DNA of 64,000 nt from positions 1-64,000 of the forward strand of contig NZ_JAHOPH010000002.1 of the NCBI RefSeq assembly GCF_019798055.1, in the 5' to 3' direction. Every line of letters begins with the position of its first letter. Within the stretch, counting starts at the first letter, position 1. The notes under the pieces were generated by a model that worked only from the letters and a program-made list of their open reading frames with translations, was not told the origin of the DNA and did no database searches. The translations under genes and the position numbers were made by a program. Source of the DNA: Salsipaludibacter albus. Its GTDB lineage: Bacteria; Actinomycetota; Nitriliruptoria; Nitriliruptorales; Nitriliruptoraceae. Of the stretch, positions 8,734-17,530 are shown one piece after another.

Positions 8734-9567
8734 TCACGGGCGTGGCGCCAGCCGCAGTGCGAGGGCACCGCTGCTCGTGCGCGACCAGGACAGCATGCCC
8801 GTGGTGGCGTGGATCGCGACGAGCACGCCAGACATCTCGAGCAGTTCCTCCAGCCCCGTGACCAGGTGGTAGAGCCGCCCGATGCCACGCGAGTTGTCGA
8901 TCCACCCCGACACCGCCTCCACGCCCAGTGCCCCGGTGGCGAAGATCGCCATCGCCAGCAGGAACTCGCGGCGGATCCCGGACGGCAACGCGACGCTCCA
9001 GCGGACGAACACCGCGACCCCGATGGCGGCGACGACCACCCCGGGGAGGATCCAGCGGTACGAGCCGGTCTCGATCCCGGCGCTCGCGGCGAGGGTCCCG
9101 ATCGGCAGCAGGAGCCGCTCGTGCAGGACGAGCGCCTCGTCAGCGGCCATCGCCAGGGCCGCCAACCCGACGACCGACCAGCCCACCCGGCCGCCCGGTG
9201 GGGTGTCGTCCGGATCGCGGCCGAGTCCGAGGACCAGCACCACGGCGAACGACAGCCCGATCAGCAGGACGGTGTTGACGAACGTCGGGAGGCTCTCCTC
9301 GCGATGCACGTCGATCATCCGCAGCACGTCGATCGGCACCGCCGGGACGTACGGCTCGAGCAGCCGGACGACGACGTGCACGGCGACGACCGTCGCGACG
9401 ACCATCGCGCCGGCGCGGACGAGGCGGTGTCCGGGCCGGGGGCCGGCGTGCGCCGTGGACGAGGACGGTCGCGCCGAGGGCGATCTCCCCGGGAGGGGCC
9501 GGACCTGCTCCGGGGTGGGCTCGTCGACGACCCGGTCGGGTGAGTCGACGCCTGCGGATGCGTCCAT
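8734..9567 (-). CDS. Unrecognised polytopic membrane protein
   Basis: 277 residues: a 45-residue Pro/Ser-rich cytoplasmic leader, then about six or seven hydrophobic segments (for example AMVVATVVAVHVVVRLL, FVNTVLLIGLSFAVVLVLGL, GWSVVGLAALAMAADEALVL, ILPGVVVAAIGVAVFV). Charged residues sit inside or at the edges of the membrane: ADEALVLHE, GVEAVSGWIDNS and TGLEELLEMSG. Such intramembrane Asp/Glu/His clusters suggest metal or haem binding or proton transfer, but I do not recognise a characterised family. Convergent with the PPOX gene, 51 bp away; upstream lies the CCA transferase on the same strand. Confidence 0.7.
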   Translation of the reverse strand: MDASAGVDSPDRVVDEPTPEQVRPLPGRSPSARPSSSTAHAGPRPGHRLVRAGAMVVATVVAVHVVVRLLEPYVPAVPIDVLRMIDVHREESLPTFVNTVLLIGLSFAVVLVLGLGRDPDDTPPGGRVGWSVVGLAALAMAADEALVLHERLLLPIGTLAASAGIETGSYRWILPGVVVAAIGVAVFVRWSVALPSGIRREFLLAMAIFATGALGVEAVSGWIDNSRGIGRLYHLVTGLEELLEMSGVLVAIHATTGMLSWSRTSSGALALRLAPRP

Positions 9568-9738
9568 GACCGGCCTCCGGAGTGGGTGACACCCGCCCGG
9601 TCCTGGGGGGTCCCGGTCACCCGGACGTCGTCTCCGGTGCGACCGGTCGCGGGGAACCTACTCGGTGGTCGGGTGGAACTCCACGAGGTGGTGCGGCGCC
9701 CAACCCGTGACGCCCCCACGACGACGCCACCGCAGTGT

Positions 9739-11421
9739 TCAGCGCTGCGATGGTGTCTCGGCCGGCTCCCCCGACGCGGGGCCGCCGTCGGGGTCGTCGC
9801 GCTCGTCGTGGAGGTCGTCGTCCCACGGCTCGTCGTCGTCCCGGTCCTCGACCAGCCCGAGGTCCCGCGCCACTGCGGCCGGATCGGGCGGCTCCCGGTC
9901 CTCGCGCACGGCCGCCCACCAGCGATCCAGTGCCGCGTACGCCGGCTCGTCGGCGACCGGCCCGGCCTCCAGGCGCAGCTCCAACAGCCAGTCCCATGCC
10001 CGGCCGACCCGGGGCCCGGGGTCCATGCCGGTGTGGGCCATGACCTGGTTGCCGTCCAGCGGCGGTCGCATCGCGGCGAGCTCCTCCTGGGCAGCGAGCT
10101 TGTCGATCCGCACCTCGAGGTCGTCCATCCGGTTCTGGATCGCCCGGGCACGTCGGGCGTTGCCGGTCGTGACGTCGGCCCGGGTCAGGATGTTGAGGCG
10201 CTCGAGCAGGTCGCCGGCGTCACGGACGTAGCGACGCACCGCGGCGTCGGTCCAGCCCATCTTGTAGGTGTGGAACCGCAGGTGCAGTCGGACCAGTTCC
10301 GAGATCGCCTTGATCGAGTCCTTGTCGAAGGTCAGCTCACGGAGGCGATGGCGGGCCATGCGGGCACCGACCACGTCGTGGTGGTGGAAGGTGACCGTGC
10401 CGTCGGCATGGATCTCGCGGGTGTCCGCCTTGCCGATGTCGTGCAGCAACGCCGCGAGGCGCAGCACGACGTCCGGTCCGTCCTGCTCCAGCGCGATGGC
10501 GTTGTCGATCACGGCCAGCGTGTGGGCCCACACGTCCTTGTGGCGGTGCAGCGGGTCACGCAGGGTCGACAGCACCCGCAACTCGGGGACGACGTGTACG
10601 TCCAGGCCCGTGTCCACGAGCAGTTGCAGGCCGGTCGCCGGATGTGCGCCGGCCATCAGCTTGAGCAGCTCGTCGCGGATCCGCTCGGCAGAGATCGTCG
10701 TCAACCGGTCGGCCATGTCGGTGGCGGCCGCGAAGGTGTCGTCGTCGATGTCGGCGTCCAGCCGCGCCGCGAACCGGGCGAGGCGGACCATCCGCAGGGG
10801 GTCGTCGCCGAAGGAGATCCGGGGATCCAACGGCGTGCGGAGTCGCCGCGCCTGCAGGTCCGACAACCCACCGAAACGATCCACGAAGGCGAAGTCGGGC
10901 ACCTGCACCGCCATCGCGTTCATGGTGAAGTCGCGCCGCGCGAGGTCCTCGTCGATGGTCTCGCCGTAGGTCACCTCGGGGTGTCGCGAGTCGGGTTCGT
11001 AGTCGTCGGACCGGTAGGTCGTGATCTCGATGATGCGATCGTCGCGGTCGGGCCGCCGACGTGCGGCCGAGACGGTGCCGAACCGGGCGCCGGTCAGCCA
11101 GACGGTGTGGGCCCAGCCGTCGAGGATCGCCTCGGTGGCCTCCGGTCGGGCGGACGTGGCGAAGTCGAGGTCGACGTCGGCCGTCGCGTCGGGATCCCCA
11201 CCGGCCAGCAGGGCGTCCCGGACGGTCCCGCCGACCAGGAACAGCTCGTGGCCGGCGGCGACGAAGCGCTCCCCCAGCTCGCGCGCCTCGGGGAACACGT
11301 CGACCAGGCGGCCGAGCTGGAGGGCCTGCTCCGGGCTGAGCGTGTTGGTCGCGGAGGGTGCGGCGTTCGCGGGACCGGGGACCTCGTCGTCAGCGGGGTC
11401 GGGGAGGGGGCGATCGGACAC
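9739..11421 (-). CDS. cca: CCA tRNA nucleotidyltransferase
   Basis: Adds or repairs the 3' CCA of tRNAs. Residues after the acidic N-terminal leader show the class II nucleotidyltransferase head (LFLVGGTVRDALLAG with the metal aspartates in TADVDLDFAT), the neck (RRDFTMNAMAV, DPLRMVRLARFAARL) and an HD-type domain (VLRLAALLHDIGKADTR). About 560 residues. The GTG at 11421 is preferred because GAAGG lies 9 nt upstream and the frame further upstream has no homology. The gene occupies the same place in the sigM locus as pcnA does in mycobacteria. The acidic C-terminal tail (DDDEPWDDDLHDERDD) is of unknown use. Confidence 0.93.
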   Translation of the reverse strand: MSDRPLPDPADDEVPGPANAAPSATNTLSPEQALQLGRLVDVFPEARELGERFVAAGHELFLVGGTVRDALLAGGDPDATADVDLDFATSARPEATEAILDGWAHTVWLTGARFGTVSAARRRPDRDDRIIEITTYRSDDYEPDSRHPEVTYGETIDEDLARRDFTMNAMAVQVPDFAFVDRFGGLSDLQARRLRTPLDPRISFGDDPLRMVRLARFAARLDADIDDDTFAAATDMADRLTTISAERIRDELLKLMAGAHPATGLQLLVDTGLDVHVVPELRVLSTLRDPLHRHKDVWAHTLAVIDNAIALEQDGPDVVLRLAALLHDIGKADTREIHADGTVTFHHHDVVGARMARHRLRELTFDKDSIKAISELVRLHLRFHTYKMGWTDAAVRRYVRDAGDLLERLNILTRADVTTGNARRARAIQNRMDDLEVRIDKLAAQEELAAMRPPLDGNQVMAHTGMDPGPRVGRAWDWLLELRLEAGPVADEPAYAALDRWWAAVREDREPPDPAAVARDLGLVEDRDDDEPWDDDLHDERDDPDGGPASGEPAETPSQR

Positions 11422-11542
11422 GCAGGCACCCTTCGGGTCTGTGCGGGGGCGCGGCGGGAGGGATGCCGGCAGGGGAGGACGGACGCCACACACCCTATGC
11501 GAGGGCTCGCGGCCCGGCAGGGCGCCCGGATCGGCCCGTCGG

Positions 11543-13093
11543 TCAGTCGGACCAGTCGGACAGTCGCGTGGCCCCGGTGCGACGCGGGTCCCCCGCAGCC
11601 TCCAGTCGACCGTCCGCGTGGCGCAGGGTCGCCGCGACCCCGCCGAAGAACATCGCCCGGGGGTGGAACGACTCGGTCGGTGCGTCCAAGGCCGACACGT
11701 CGAGGTCCTCTTCGTGCCCGACCCGCCACAGGCTGCCGTCGGGGTGGTGGCGGACGTGCAGTCGCGGCGCGGCGATGGCGGTGCGCAGGTCCGCGTCGCC
11801 GAACAGGTGGACCAGGGTCTGCAGGATGGCCGTCGTGATCCGGTCCGCCCCCGGCGACCCGATCGCCAGCCGTGCCCCGTCTGGCGCCTCGACCACGGTC
11901 GGGGCCATGTTCGACGGCAGGTGGTCACCGGGCTCCCACCGATGGAGGCCGTGCGGGTTGAGCTCGTGCTCCCCGAGGCAGTTGTTCAGCCACAGCCCCG
12001 TCCCGGGGGGCATCACGCCCGATCCGTACCCGGCAGAGGCCGTGACCGCGCAGGCCAGGCCGGTGTCGTCCACCGCGGAGACGTGGATGGTGGACGGCGA
12101 CGCCATCGCGGCGTCGAAGGTGCCGTCGTCGATCGCCGCGAGCAGCGCGGTGGCGGCCGCGGGACGGTCCCGGGCCGGGTCGAGCTCGGTCACGCGTCGT
12201 GACAGGACCAGGTCCTGCGCCCGGGCCATGCGCACGACCAGGTCGTCGTCCCAGGCGCCCGGCAGGGGCCCCGACCGGGTCAGCAGTTCCAGCATCGCCG
12301 ACAGCGTGACGCCGCCGATCGCGGGCGGCGGGTTGGTGGCGACGCGCCACCGACCGGCGGGCGTGGTGGCGACGGTCTGCAGGGCCGGGCGGACGGTGGG
12401 CCGGTAGCGGCGCAGGTCGTCGCGGGTGAGCAGGCCGTCATGGGCCCGGACATCGTCGACGATCCGGTCGCCGAGCCAGCCGTCGTAGAGGACCTCGACC
12501 CCGTCGTCGGCGATCGCCTGCAGCGTCGCGGCGAGGTCGGCGATCACCACGGGCTCGCCCTCGGCGACGAGCTTGCCGTCGCCGTCGTGGATCGCCGCCC
12601 GGCTGGGCTCGTGCCAGCCGTACAGGTCGTCGTGCACGTAGCGCAGGTAGTACGTCGCGGCCGAGCCCATCGGGAATCCCTCGGCCGCGGCCCGCACCGC
12701 CGGTGCCCACACGTCGGACCACGCGGCGCGGCCGTGGCGCCGATGGGCCAGCGCCAGCCCGGCCGGGGTCGTCGGGGTCGCGACCGACCCGTGACCGATG
12801 GTCATCTCGACACCGCCGCCGTAGTCCGTCTGCAGCGTGAAGGTCCCCTGGCCCGGGGTCACGTCCAGCCCGGCACCCGGCATGGTCACGTTGGCGTCGA
12901 CCACCTCGACCGGGGCGCCCGGGGGGGCGACGATCACGTAGCACCCACCGGCCAGGGAGCAGATGCCCGGCTCCGACACCATCGCCGTGACGGCGGCTGC
13001 CAGCGCCGCGTCGACCGCGTTGCCGCCCACGTCGGCCATCCCCGCACCGGCGCGGGCAGCGAGGTCGTTGGGAGCGGCGACGGCGATGGTCAT
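11543..13093 (-). CDS. ggt: Gamma-glutamyltransferase-family protein
   Basis: N-terminal-nucleophile hydrolase/transferase acting on gamma-glutamyl compounds. The autoprocessing/catalytic threonine is in STIHVSAVDDTG (canonical TTHxSVVD; the second threonine is isoleucine), and the oxyanion/substrate loop reads GSPGADRI (canonical GSPGGSRI). The N-terminal half has the usual ANDLAARAGAGMADVGGNAVDAA start. 516 residues from ATG 13093, without an obvious signal peptide, so it may act in the cytoplasm. It lies between cca and the anti-sigma gene, where mycobacteria carry Rv3909 and mviN. The substrate is unknown. Confidence 0.85.
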   Translation of the reverse strand: MTIAVAAPNDLAARAGAGMADVGGNAVDAALAAAVTAMVSEPGICSLAGGCYVIVAPPGAPVEVVDANVTMPGAGLDVTPGQGTFTLQTDYGGGVEMTIGHGSVATPTTPAGLALAHRRHGRAAWSDVWAPAVRAAAEGFPMGSAATYYLRYVHDDLYGWHEPSRAAIHDGDGKLVAEGEPVVIADLAATLQAIADDGVEVLYDGWLGDRIVDDVRAHDGLLTRDDLRRYRPTVRPALQTVATTPAGRWRVATNPPPAIGGVTLSAMLELLTRSGPLPGAWDDDLVVRMARAQDLVLSRRVTELDPARDRPAAATALLAAIDDGTFDAAMASPSTIHVSAVDDTGLACAVTASAGYGSGVMPPGTGLWLNNCLGEHELNPHGLHRWEPGDHLPSNMAPTVVEAPDGARLAIGSPGADRITTAILQTLVHLFGDADLRTAIAAPRLHVRHHPDGSLWRVGHEEDLDVSALDAPTESFHPRAMFFGGVAATLRHADGRLEAAGDPRRTGATRLSDWSD

Positions 13094-13172
13094 CGGCGTC
13101 ACGGTAGGACGCCGTGGCGCGGCGGTCAGGCGCTCCGGTCGCGCGGCGTCGTGGGCCCGGTGGCGGCGACGG

Positions 13173-14195
13173 TCACTCGGTCGGGTCGGGCAGCTCGGCC
13201 ACCACCCCACAGGTCACCGCGTCCACGACCAGCACGCGATCGGCCAGGACGTAGGCGATGGCAGCGCGCGCGGGGGCGAGCACGATCACCTCGGCCACGA
13301 TGACCGGCAGGTCGGTCGGCAGGCAGTCGGCCACGGTCTCGACGTCGACGTCGGTCACCTGGCCGTCGGCGATGCCGACCGCGTCCGACGTGTCGGTGGC
13401 CGTCTCGCCGTCGGCCGAATCCTCCTCCGGCTCGTCGATCGCCCCGAGGTCCACCAGTGGCTCGAGCCGCTGGCGCAGGGCGGTCGGGTCGATGTCGGAC
13501 ACGTCCGGGACGACCCGCTGGTCGTCGATGACCGGGATCGCGGCCATCATCGGGTCGCCTGCGGCGGCCGCCGCCGTCTCGTCGCCCCCGGCCTCGGTGG
13601 CGGCCTCGGTGGCGGCCATCGCCTCCTCGGTGCCCGTCGGCAGCTCCATCATCTCCTCGGTGGCCGTGTCGGCCTCGGACGCCTCCCGCGGAGCCGCGGC
13701 CATGTCGGCCGACCCTGCCATGTCGTCCCCACCCCCCACGCCGTTGAGCGCGACCGCGGCCACGCCGACCACCACCAGCAACGCGGCGGCGACCCCGACG
13801 AGCCGCATCGGGTCGAACCACGCCTGGCCGGCACCGGTGGCCGTGGTCCGCGCCGACCGACGCGATGCCAGGTCCACCACCTCGCCCGGATCGTCCCCAC
13901 CGGCCGAGGCCGCCGCACCCACACCCGCGGCGGCGCCGGCGCCCGCCGTCGCAGCGGCCGCTCGCTCGTCGGCCAGCGCGGCCAGGTCCGCGTCGACGGC
14001 CGACGCCAGCCGCGCGGCCTCCTCGTCGGTCATCGTCACCACGGGCACCCCGACCAGCAGGTCGTCCAGGCGCTGCAGCCGCGCGAGGCGGGCCGCGAGC
14101 TCCGGGTCCCCGGGCAGGGCCGACTCGACCCTGGCCACCAGGGCCGGGTCCGCCTCACCGGCCGCGTAGGCAGCCAGTTCCTCGCCGGTGATCAC
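13173..14195 (-). CDS. Anti-sigma factor-like membrane protein
   Basis: 340 residues from GTG 14195 (GAGGA 6 nt upstream). The N-terminal ITGEELAAYAAGEADPAL segment resembles short anti-sigma zinc-finger-less domains; a single membrane helix (RLVGVAAALLVVVGVAAVAL) follows near residue 155, and then a low-complexity Ala/Glu/Asp/Met-rich linker and a C-terminal extracytoplasmic domain with two cysteines (VADCLPTDLP, AVTCGVV). It sits 112 bp downstream of the ECF sigma gene on the same strand, the standard cognate pair position. It probably holds that sigma factor at the membrane; the signal it senses is unknown. Confidence 0.7.
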   Translation of the reverse strand: MITGEELAAYAAGEADPALVARVESALPGDPELAARLARLQRLDDLLVGVPVVTMTDEEAARLASAVDADLAALADERAAAATAGAGAAAGVGAAASAGGDDPGEVVDLASRRSARTTATGAGQAWFDPMRLVGVAAALLVVVGVAAVALNGVGGGDDMAGSADMAAAPREASEADTATEEMMELPTGTEEAMAATEAATEAGGDETAAAAAGDPMMAAIPVIDDQRVVPDVSDIDPTALRQRLEPLVDLGAIDEPEEDSADGETATDTSDAVGIADGQVTDVDVETVADCLPTDLPVIVAEVIVLAPARAAIAYVLADRVLVVDAVTCGVVAELPDPTE

Positions 14196-14307
14196 GTCGT
14201 TCCTCGCTGGTCGTCGGTTCGCGCAGGACAGGTCGTGACGCACGCCGGGACGCGTGCGTCACCGGTGGGACGCCGTCGGGTGGCGGGGCGTTGCATCCAG
14301 GTCCCGG

Positions 14308-14898
14308 TCATTCGCGCACCCCCGAGTCGGCCAGGGATTCCGCCAGCGCGGCCCGTGCCCGGAAGATCCGGGACTTGATCGTCCCGACCGGCATGTCGAG
14401 CACCTCGGAGGCCTCCGGATAGGTGAGTCCCTGCACGGAGCACAGCAGCACGAGCGTCCGGGACACCGCGTCCAGCTCGCCGAGGGCATCACGCAGGGCG
14501 CTCGACAACTCGACGCCCCGGGCCACGTCGGCCACCTCGTCCGCCCCGTCCACCCGCCGCGCGATCGCCGCCTCGATGTCGTCGGTCGGGGTCGACGGGC
14601 GCCGGCCGTGGTGGCGTTGCAGGTCTCGACAGGCGTTCACGGCGATGCGGTAGACCCACGTCGAGACCTTGCTGTCACCACGGAAGTCCGTCGCCGAGCG
14701 CGCCACCTTGGCGAAGGTGTCCTGGGTCGCCTCCTCGGCGTCGTGCCGGGATCCGAGCTCGCGGACGCAGATCGCGAACACGCGATGGCGGAACCGTTCG
14801 ACCAGGTCGCGGAAGGCGGACTCGCGCTCGCCGCGGTCGCGATCCAGGTCCGCCCACGTCCCGAGCAGTTCGGCCTCGACCGCGTCCCCGTCGGTCAC
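14308..14898 (-). CDS. sigM: ECF RNA polymerase sigma factor (SigM-like position)
   Basis: 196 residues with sigma region 2 (FRDLVERFRHRVFAICVREL, then HDAEEATQDTFAKV and WVYRIAVNACRD) and region 4 (LDAVSRTLVLLCSVQGLTYP, EVLDMPVGTIKSRIFRARA). GTG 14898 overlaps the stop of the upstream kinase gene by 4 bp, so kinase and sigma factor are translationally coupled. The position between cca and trxB matches mycobacterial sigM, which controls cell-envelope genes; the name rests on this gene order. The adjacent downstream gene encodes the likely anti-sigma factor. Confidence 0.85.
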   Translation of the reverse strand: MTDGDAVEAELLGTWADLDRDRGERESAFRDLVERFRHRVFAICVRELGSRHDAEEATQDTFAKVARSATDFRGDSKVSTWVYRIAVNACRDLQRHHGRRPSTPTDDIEAAIARRVDGADEVADVARGVELSSALRDALGELDAVSRTLVLLCSVQGLTYPEASEVLDMPVGTIKSRIFRARAALAESLADSGVRE

Positions 14899-16634
14899 GA
14901 CGAGGCGTCCGCCTCGGCCGGCACCGGCACGCCGCGGACCTGGATCTCGGAGATGCGAGCACGTTGGAGCGACGGCTCGATCTCGGGCAGACCGGTGAGC
15001 CACACCAGCACCCAGCGACCCGTGGCCGCCTCGTCCAGGGTGAGCGTGGCCTCCTGTGCCAGGTCGGGGAACTGCTGGACGGGACTCCCCCAGCCCATGA
15101 TGCGATCGACCTCGTCGGGCAGTCGTTCCGCCACGTAGACGTCCAGGGACAGGCCCGGTTCCTCGCTCAGCACGACCAGCTCGTCGACGCGGGACCGGCC
15201 CTCGAGCTCGAAGACCAGTCCGACGCCGGGCTGGTTGTCGCCGAACGGCTGGTCCGCCGGGGCCCGGTAGCTGTCACTGCTCCAGGACGTGGCCCGGTTG
15301 TTGTCCCACAGCAGGGGGACCTGGTCCGGGTTCTCCGACCCGTCGCCGAACGGGTCGAAGTCGGACCCACCCGCGATCGTCAGTGCACCGTCGGTCGCCA
15401 GGGCCGGGGGTGCCGGGTCGTCGCGTGTGAACAGGACCAGCAGGACGGCGGTCACGACCACCCCGGCGACGAACGCCCAGGCTGCCGGGACGCGGAAGGA
15501 TCGGCGGCCACCCGCCGGCATGCTCGGGTCGGTCGCCGCGTCCGGGTCCACCTGGTCGGGCAGGGTCGGCACGTGGGGCGAGTCCGGTGGTGTCTCGTCG
15601 AGCAGTCGTGCGGTCAGTTCCTTCGCCGGCTTGCCACGGAGGCTCGACTGCAGGGCGTGGGCGACCGACGCGACGTCGTCGTAGCGGTCGTTGACGTCCC
15701 GCCGGGTCGAGCGCACGACCACGTCGTCGAGACGCCGGTCGATGTCCGCCCGGACCTGGCGTGGTGGGCGGACCTCCCGGGTCAGGCGTGCGGCCGCCGT
15801 GGCCGTCGCCGTGTCCCCACTGAAGGCCGGGCTGCCCGTCAGGCACTCGTACATGACGATGCCCAGTGCATAGATGTCCGCCCGCGCGTCCACCTCACCG
15901 CCGGCGTACTGCTCGGGCGCGATGTAGGTGGCGGAGCCCACCGTGGTGCCCTCGGCGGTCAGGTCGACGGTGGTCTGGGACAGCGCCTTGGCGATCCCGA
16001 AGTCGGCCACCTTCACCACGCCGTCGGAGTTGAACAGGATGTTGGCCGGCTTGATGTCGCGATGGATCAGGCCCTGGTTGTGCGCCTCCGCGAGCGCCTC
16101 GGCGATCTGCTCGCCGATCGCGGCGACCTGGCGAGGATCCGGGAACGCCCCGTGGGCCCGCATCAGGGTCTTGAGCGTCGGCCCGTCGACGTACTCCATC
16201 ACGAGGTAGACGACGTCGTTGATCCGCCCCGAGTCGTAGATCCGCGTGGCGTTGGGGTGGTGGAGGCGAGCCGCGTTGCGCGACTCGCGCTCGAACCGTC
16301 GCACGGTGTCGGCATCCGCGACGAGGTGCGGGTGGAGGATCTTGATGGCGACCGAGCGGCCCAGGTGCACGTCGTAGGCCCGCCACACCGTGGCGGCACC
16401 GCCGGCCGCGATGGGCTCCTCGAGGTGGTAGCGACCCTCGTCGCCGAGCCGACGGATGGGTGGCCATGCCGAGGTCTCGTCGGTGTCGAACTCGCCCCCC
16501 GCCCCCGGGTCGGGATCCACGCCCTCCGCAGCCACCGGATCCACCCCGTCGGTGCCGTCGGCGTCCCCGGATCGGTCGGTGAGGAGGTCGCGGCTCGCAG
16601 CCGTCCCACCGGACGGCCCGTGGCGCTCAGCCAT
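14895..16634 (-). CDS. Transmembrane Ser/Thr protein kinase with MviN-type ectodomain
   Basis: 579 residues. A cytoplasmic kinase domain (about 68-335) has the glycine loop IAAGGAATVW, Lys98 in VAIKIL, HRDIKPAN (191-198), DFG (211-213) and IAPEQ, so it looks catalytically active. A single membrane helix (about 385-402) leads to an extracytoplasmic domain (417-570) beginning GGSDFDPFGDGSENPDQVP and LLWDNNRATSWSSDSYR, a discoidin-like sandwich. As far as I recall, the same kinase-helix-ectodomain order forms the tail of mycobacterial MviN (Rv3910), where the kinase is a pseudokinase fused to the MurJ flippase. Here there is no MurJ part and the kinase motifs are intact. Coupled to the sigma factor by a 4-bp overlap. 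Confidence 0.88.
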   Translation of the reverse strand: MAERHGPSGGTAASRDLLTDRSGDADGTDGVDPVAAEGVDPDPGAGGEFDTDETSAWPPIRRLGDEGRYHLEEPIAAGGAATVWRAYDVHLGRSVAIKILHPHLVADADTVRRFERESRNAARLHHPNATRIYDSGRINDVVYLVMEYVDGPTLKTLMRAHGAFPDPRQVAAIGEQIAEALAEAHNQGLIHRDIKPANILFNSDGVVKVADFGIAKALSQTTVDLTAEGTTVGSATYIAPEQYAGGEVDARADIYALGIVMYECLTGSPAFSGDTATATAAARLTREVRPPRQVRADIDRRLDDVVVRSTRRDVNDRYDDVASVAHALQSSLRGKPAKELTARLLDETPPDSPHVPTLPDQVDPDAATDPSMPAGGRRSFRVPAAWAFVAGVVVTAVLLVLFTRDDPAPPALATDGALTIAGGSDFDPFGDGSENPDQVPLLWDNNRATSWSSDSYRAPADQPFGDNQPGVGLVFELEGRSRVDELVVLSEEPGLSLDVYVAERLPDEVDRIMGWGSPVQQFPDLAQEATLTLDEAATGRWVLVWLTGLPEIEPSLQRARISEIQVRGVPVPAEADASS

Positions 16635-16853
16635 GACGGGCCCCCCGGAACACCGGTCGGGCAGCAGGAATCACGTCGAGTCTCACACGCAGGGGTCGAC
16701 GACGGGGGACGCAGGCACCTGCGGACGACACGACCCGACGGGTGGTCGAACGGGGGATGCCCGTTCGTACAGTGTCCCATGCTCGCGGCGATCCTGCACA
16801 TCGATGCGCGGGATCCGTGCACGGAGATCCGGGATCCACTGTCGGAACCCGGG

Positions 16854-17333
16854 TCAGCCCGGTCGGTTCGTGGGGCGTGGCTGGGGGACGGCGGGCTCGA
16901 GCAGGCGCGCCTCCTCGACCAGTCGCCGCTCGTTGCGGTGGGCGAGCCGGACCAGGGCGATCTCGGCAGGCACCCACTCGACGTGCTCGGCCTCGTCGTC
17001 GCGCGGTCCCGGGGCCAGGCCGTCCCACCACATGAAGAAGTAGTGGACGAACTTGTGGTAGCGGATCCGGTCCGGTCGCCACACGAACCAGTAGTCGATG
17101 GTGCCCAGTCGATGGCTGACGATGGCCCCGTGGCCGGTTTCCTCGCGCACCTCGCGCAGCGCGGCCTGCCGGTCGGTCTCGCCGTCCTCCAGGCCGCCCT
17201 TCGGCAGGGTCCACTGGGCCCGACCGGCCGCGTTGCGACGAGCGATCAGGAGCACCCAGCGTCGCCCGTCCGGTCGATCGTCGCAGACGATGCCACCGGC
17301 AGAGGTCGCACGCTCCGTCGGGTACTTGGCCAT
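16854..17333 (-). CDS. Nudix hydrolase
   Basis: 159-residue Nudix protein; the box reads [20 protein letters not shown] followed by TG, matching GX5EX7REUXEEXGU. WTLPKGG just before it and the tryptophan-rich [10 protein letters not shown] strand resemble the mycobacterial MutT4/Rv3908 group found beside cca and mviN. It should hydrolyse a nucleoside diphosphate-linked compound. The ATG at 17333 is preceded 6 nt upstream by a TAGGCT box, so the mRNA may be leaderless. Nearest same-strand neighbour is the kinase gene, 219 bp downstream. Confidence 0.88.
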   Translation of the reverse strand: MAKYPTERATSAGGIVCDDRPDGRRWVLLIARRNAAGRAQWTLPKGGLEDGETDRQAALREVREETGHGAIVSHRLGTIDYWFVWRPDRIRYHKFVHYFFMWWDGLAPGPRDDEAEHVEWVPAEIALVRLAHRNERRLVEEARLLEPAVPQPRPTNRPG

Positions 17334-17339
17334 GGCCCC

Positions 17340-17345
17340 AGCCTA
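17340..17345 (-). promoter_or_regulatory. Probable -10 box of a leaderless Nudix gene promoter
   Basis: On the minus strand TAGGCT lies 6 nt before the Nudix ATG and no ribosome-binding site is present, the layout of an actinobacterial leaderless promoter. Assignment rests on pattern alone. Confidence 0.35.
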
Positions 17346-17530
17346 CCCGCGATGGATGTGCGCCAACCGCGCGTCGGAGTGCGCCAAGACGCCCGGCACG
17401 GGGTTCGAGGCGACACGCCGCCGGGGCGGCCAGCACCCTCGCCGACCGGTCGGGATCGACCCCCCACCACCCCGCCTCGGGGCGCTGGACACGCGGCCCA
17501 CCACGCTCCCACCGACCACAGGAGCCCATC

